In this document: positions 59,273 to 64,000 of the stretch, piece after piece
Layout: the number at the start of each line of letters is the position of its first letter
Numbering within the stretch: the stretch's first letter is position 1
Source of the DNA: Ampelocalamus luodianensis
Lineage: Eukaryota > Streptophyta > Magnoliopsida > Poales > Poaceae
DNA length: 64,000 nucleotides
Direction of reading: 5' to 3'
Assembly: GCA_036346255.1 (NCBI GenBank)
Contig: JAYEVH010000144.1
Coordinates: forward strand, 186,001-250,000
The notes under the pieces: generated by a model
Databases searched by the model: none
Told to the model about the DNA's origin: nothing
What the model saw: only the letters and a program-made list of their open reading frames with translations
Made by a program: the position numbers and the translations under genes

Positions 59273-59540
59273 GCTGGTGGGAAAAATGGCAAAGTCGTAG
59301 GTGCAGAGCCAAAGTACACATGAAATGATGGGAGTAGGTTGTCGAGAGACTTTTGAGCAAAGGTCTTGCAGACATTTAATGTTGGCAGACATAGCCGTTG
59401 TCACCTTAGAGTTGACAAGGCACTGCTCTCTCTGCCATGCACAAAATTGATAATGCCCAGGCCCACCCGACAGTGAGAGGACCAGGGAGGACCGGTCAAA
59501 GAGCTCAACGGCTAAAATCAGCACAGAGCTCCCACTAGGG

Positions 59541-59830
59541 AGGTCGTGAGCTGTTGGATTGAAATCTAAGGGCTCAGATTTAGAATTATGTGTTAGAGGT
59601 CCTAACACTTAGGGGAGGTCTGAGCCACAGATCTCAAGATGGACGGCCCACGATCACCCAAGTGCTAGGGGTGGTCGTGGAGGGCTGAGGAGGTCGCCCC
59701 AAGGTGGTCTTTGCAAAAGGTGCAAAGGAGGTTCTAGGGGAGGTCATCGAGGTTGTCTTTGCAAATAGAGCAGGGGAGGAGGTCGTGCGGGTGGGAGGTC
59801 TTTTACAAAGACCAGGAGGTCCTTGATCGG
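59541..59830. repeat. U3-side GGAGGTC/TTTGCAAA array in LTR D
   Basis: GGAGGTCGTGAG, AGGTGGTCTTTGCAAAAGG and GGAGGTCTTTTACAAAGACC words lie upstream of the TATA-like site in the sense direction; the last is a near-perfect inverted repeat. Confidence 0.7.
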
Positions 59831-60436
59831 TGGATTTGAAATCCAACGCACCACAGACCACTGCGCCCACCTTGACCAGAGCCCGACACGGCTTAATTGG
59901 CTCGGTGCACGAAGACTGAAAGTCAGACCTGGGTTTGAGTCTAAGTTTGACTCGGACCAGGTTTAGAGTTTTAATTTGAATTGAGATTTTGAAGGGGTCT
60001 CAAGAGATAGAACTAGCTCCAAATTTTATGAAATTTTGTGGTGGCTTGCTAACCTTGAGATGGATCTTGTATAAAATTTTCAGAGGTTTTATCTTTGAGC
60101 ACTTTTCTCCAGAAATTATACAATGCTCTGGTTTAAGTTTTGACTGCCCTCTAAAATACTCAAACAATTTCTAAAAATTGTGAAATTTTCCAGAGGGGCC
60201 ACATACCATCCCAAGAACTTAGGAAAAATATTTACAGGAGATGATCAAGACATTCGACAAGATTGTTTTTGGAGGATCAAGATTTGGATCAACAGACTTG
60301 TGACTTTGTATTTCCATACTCTTGTACAATAATTGTTTAGTACACACAGGAAATACATGATGTAAGAAAAAGTTTTAATTTCTACCCATTTTCTTACATT
60401 TGAAACACAAGTTGAAAATGGGGATGTTACAGAGAG

Positions 60437-61246
60437 CAAACAATTACAAAATCCAGCGTCTACAAGCTAACTAATATCATTAGGGTGTATATATTCTAAT
60501 AATAAGCCCTAATTTAACCCTAATATCGCAGCAAGGCATCGATTAGGAGACATTACCCTAACCCGATTGCAAACACATAACAAGCGAGAAATGAACTCCA
60601 AATGTTTGTATGAATACATAAGACCAGCGCAAAATCACAAAGCAAAATATTTGCTTCCCGGTACGACTAACTCGTATTGAATGAACGAGCAATCGTTTGA
60701 GACGAAAAATTTCAGAGCGCAAATCAAGTTCTATCGCATCTAACGTGCATGGTAAAAACCATATAAGGGTAGATTGGGCACTAGCCTTCTAATATCACAT
60801 CTTACCCTTTTAATTCCATGAGTTTTAGTTGATTTAACATCTCATTTTTAACCCTAACGACGAACTACGCTGCTTGCAGTCTGAAACTTGTGCTTGCTGT
60901 CCAGATTTTGTATCCGAGCTTCGAGATGAGTGCTTCAACTCCGAGTGCTTCAAATCTTCACTAACTAACAACTAACACTTCATATTTTCAACTCTCAATA
61001 TTCCCCAAACCGAATTTAACCGATAACCAACTAACTTCGAAAGGAGAAGAGAGGGGGAACAACTTTTCCGAAAACTCAACAAGAATAAGGCAAGATGAGC
61101 AAGCTAAGATAGATAAGGAGTAAAATCTGAGATCTTACTTAAATTTTCATAACCCATTTGACATTTTGAAAATAAGTTTTCAAAATATCCTAATGACGAC
61201 TAAGCTAGGGTTTCTCACAGTCGACCAAGACAAACGATACCAACTT
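60437..61246 (-). other. Element C internal region, 5' leader part
   Basis: Sequence between D and the PBS of element C. No frame or gag motif is seen. Confidence 0.55.
61232..61243 (-). other. Primer-binding site of element C
   Basis: The minus strand reads TTGGTATCGTTT three bases after the LTR end CCTCACA. The first eight bases match the initiator-Met PBS and the rest differ, so either a variant or a different tRNA is used. Confidence 0.6.
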
Positions 61247-64000
61247 TGTGAGGACCCGGTTTATTCGACTTGTAATGCTTAGCCTTCCATTGACCTAGCA
61301 TCACAATTCAAATAAACCAAGCCTCGGGATATGTATACTTCCAAATGCATTATACACACCCGTTACAAAATTATGCATCAATTCCATACACGAGAGGTTA
61401 CAATATCAAAACTTCATAAAATACAAATGAATTAACTTACAAGATAAATAACAAACTACACAATGAAGCAAAAGCCATAAGATGGCAATAAATAAAGAGC
61501 CAATTAGTGTGCCTTTACCCACAAGGCAACCAACCGGCCATAAGCTAGTCGTCAAACCCAAAGACATCTCACAAAGGGAAGCCCATGGGGCTCACCTTCT
61601 TCCTCTGCAACAAAAACATTAAGCAAAGCATCCGAGTACAAAAATTGTTTTTGTACTGCAAGACCGACGTGTAAGGGCAATGAGAACTATAATTTAACTA
61701 CATGCAAGCTTTATTTAAGTGGAGGGCTCTGGACTTACTTTTAGCGAAAGCAAGTTTTCTTTTGCAATAATGTAATAGTTTGAAGGCAATTTAACAATTC
61801 AAATTTTATTTGCAGAAATAACAGCGATACAGTAAGTAGTAACAAAAAGACATCCTGGAGATGACCAACCCAATGGCCATCACAACAATAGTATGAACAC
61901 CCGTTCATACCAACCCATCAAGTTTTAATTAAAAGGTTGTAGTCTAACTCTTGAAAAGCTTACCCAAGCGTGTCCATCACCTAGGACGAGGCTATTCGAA
62001 TAGTTTTAACCTGCAGGTGTACCATTTGCACCCACACTTGACCGCCTTTAAGCCAAAGCACACTACGAAGGTATCTTTGCACACTAAGTCCTACGAGACT
62101 TTTCCAATATTGTGTATTAACTACGAGCGCTCGTATGGATAGAAATCCATACGCTTACATGGTAAAGCCGAAAGACAACTACCCACTCAGGATAAAGCTT
62201 TTGGACAACTACCATGCTCCCACCTCCATCCCTCCTGCGACCTCCTGCGACCGGAGCCAATACACGCCAAAGTACTAGGTCAGAGAGGTCCCATATACTC
62301 TAGTGTGGTTAGCACGCGAAATGCTCGGATAAAAATTCACTCACAAGATGTTCGGTCCTTAATTGACCGGGCACCATTCGATCACACCCAAGAATCACAC
62401 CATCTTACCATTGTGCCGCGTCGAAATCATTTTGTTTTTGGTTTTAGTTTTCACAATTAAACATAGCAAAGAATTTGAATCATAAGTTATAATAATTTTT
62501 GTGTGATCAAAGTTATCGACTAAGTTGATAACCGCCCAATTCTACCGGTATCCAAGCATGGCTAAGCATCATATCGTAAATACAAATAAAAGGCCCTAAA
62601 TCATTCACCGGGCTCTAATTCACCAGTGAGAATAATATTCCTAAGTTAGTGGCAGGGGTGAACAATTTTCAGGGCAACAGTGCAATGGGATTAACTACCT
62701 CTAATCGACAAAATTACTTTGACACAAAAGCATGCATACATACAAGTTAAACAAAATATTAGACTTGAAAATAATGGGAATGAACTGGATATGATCAAAC
62801 TGCTTGCCTTTGCCTTGCTAGAGATATTCGACTTGTTGCAGAGGATCACTCTCGATATCAACGTCATCTAACGATAAAAACTGCCACAGCGAAAAACAAC
62901 GAATAAACACCAGAATGCCAAAAGTATCCAAAAATTAATAACACAGAAGATAGATTATGAATTTAGGAACAAAAATTAGTTGATTCGGAGTTTATTTAAA
63001 TTAGTTAGGATTTCTTATTACTGTTCTTTCCAAACTCACTCTTCTTTTTTTTTCACGATAAACATACAGTCAAAATCAATCCTCTCATATGTTCTCCTCT
63101 TTCGGCAGACTTTGATGGTGATTGCGTGCACATCTATTAGCTGCAGATGGGCTCTAGTTACCCATTTAACTATTCTAGCCTAACCATTCACTTAATTATC
63201 ATTTTAATCAATTGACTTTCCTCGATTGCTACTACAAGAACATAATTGGTCATTTCATCATTTTCTAACTGAACATCCATTAGCTAAGTAACATACTACC
63301 ACATTTTAAATAGCTAACTATTCTATGCAACCTTTACTGTGATAAGTTCATTTAGACCTACAAGATCCATCCCTATATTTGTGGTGTCATTTGCTCTAAG
63401 TTAACTCCAACTCCAACTGTTCTCTGATCATACAACCTACAAAAGACATTTTTCTGAACTAAAGCTATTAGCCCAATGCCCTAATCCAAACCCTAATAGA
63501 TTCATTGAGACTCTAGCCACAAGGAGTATTCCCTTAAATAATTAGTTCACTAAACATGCTTCTCTTTAACTACTAAAGGTTCACTGTTTGTTTTCAATAT
63601 GCATAACAAAACTTGTTTTCAAATTGGGTTGCTTACGACAGATAAATGCCAAAGACTAATTGAAGCGAAGAAAAGTCTAACTACTTGTATTAGTAATAAC
63701 ATTAGCTTTACTGTCAATTCTAACTATCCTCATATCTCCCTACTGTTCATATATTTTAACAAAAGCAGTTTGTTGTAATGTGATACTATTAAATACTTTC
63801 TCTCACTCAATTTAATTATCCAACTGTTCACTTAAACATGCATGAAAATAAAATGCCATGCTTAATATGATGATGCAACATGCACAAGTAGTATCGAATG
63901 CGACGCGATTTAACACTAAAGATTTTACCGCCGCATGCGCTAGGCGTGCGACTACCGCCGACGACGTCTTCTCGGCTCCGCGTCCGCACTCGGTCTCTCA
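61247..64000 (-). repeat. 5' LTR of element C, part within the window
   Basis: Starts TGTGAGGACCCGG on + (LTR 3' end on the sense strand). Palindrome CTATTCGAATAG is at 61992-62003, and the second palindrome with one mismatch is at 62513-62529. From 62,566 it continues past the point where the 3' LTR breaks. The last 120 bp become GC-rich (CGCCGACGACGTC), as in other LTRs near the start of transcription. Confidence 0.8.

Larger units (their letters stand above)
55172..60431 (-). mobile_element. Solo LTR 'D' (-), 5,260 bp, with exact target duplication
   Basis: On + it begins TGTGAGGACCCC at 55,172 and ends GGGATGTTACA at 60,431. gagag flanks it at 55167-55171 and 60432-60436. It has no PBS, PPT or coding sequence, so it is the product of LTR-LTR recombination. 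It is the best preserved copy of the family, being full length with intact ends. Palindrome CTATTCGAATAG is at 55978-55989 and the second palindrome at 56491-56507. Confidence 0.95.
51890..64000 (-). mobile_element. Element 'C': non-autonomous LTR retrotransposon (-), runs off the window
   Basis: 3' LTR 51,890-54,207, polypurine tract, internal sequence (54,208-55,166 and 60,437-61,246, about 1.8 kb without gag-pol), PBS, and 5' LTR from 61,247 to beyond 64,000. Solo LTR D sits in the internal region. atatg (51885-51889) is the left target-duplication candidate. Short internal length and lack of coding place it with the LARD/non-autonomous class. The two LTR ends are the same subfamily (ACTTGTAATGCTTAGCC). 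Confidence 0.75.

Overview
The window is nuclear DNA of a grass (Poaceae, probably panicoid; the species cannot be fixed from sequence alone). The grass call rests on the kinds of repeats present: Ty3/gypsy chromovirus-like elements with 2.3-5.3 kb LTRs, a CACTA (En/Spm) element with a C48 protease exon, a Tourist/PIF-type element with TAA target duplications, and a monocot-like LORELEI-like GPI-anchored protein exon. Apart from that exon I see no host gene. Nearly everything is transposable-element sequence stacked inside other transposable elements.

Layout. 1-2,140: GC-rich and repeat-derived fragments. 2,177-2,541 (+): last coding exon of an LLG/LORELEI-like GPI-anchored protein, with a probable 3'UTR intron. 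3,183-3,573 (-): 3' end of a LINE-like element. 3,579-16,856 (-): solo LTR 'H', split by gypsy element 'A' (5,991-16,011, +; Tekay-like RNase H, integrase and chromodomain remains). A's left half has been replaced by an end-truncated antisense LTR fragment (6,467-10,644). 17,839-18,762: PIF/Harbinger-type non-autonomous element. 19,258-41,247: CACTA element with its TIR at 19,258 and an ORF1/C48-type pseudogene (-). The CACTA is split by gypsy element 'E' (20,994-~38,951, -). E is split by solo LTR 'F' (24,501-34,799, +), and F by solo LTR 'G' (26,510-31,594, -).

Right half. From 41,248 on, only left-hand halves are seen: LTR 'L41' (41,248-43,815, -) is cut by LTR 'L43' (43,816-43,982, -). 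L43 is cut by element 'B' (5' LTR 43,983-46,279, 3' LTR from 50,488, +), B by element 'C' (3' LTR 51,890-54,207, 5' LTR from 61,247, -), and C by solo LTR 'D' (55,172-60,431, -). With the CACTA this is a six-level nest, and five of the elements should continue beyond 64,000. Target-site duplications are exact for D (gagag), G (attag) and the PIF element (TAA). They are near-exact for H (ggctg/ggcta) and degenerate for F and A.

Biology. The TGTAACATCC...CACA LTR families (A, C, D, F, G, H, L41 and the fragment in A) are diverged in sequence and size. Even so, all nine copies that cover the region carry the same 12-bp palindrome CTATTCGAATAG next to a GTCC-N8-GGAC hairpin, and most carry a second palindrome (ATCGACT-AGTCGAT). 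Many also carry long arrays of GGAGGTC...AAGATCT and GGTCTTTTGCAAAGAGGACC-type repeats on both sides of the LTR TATA box. Elements B and C have LTRs and PBS/PPT signals but no recognisable gag-pol, so they look like non-autonomous LARD-type elements. The shared palindromic module is the most interesting unexplained signal in the window.
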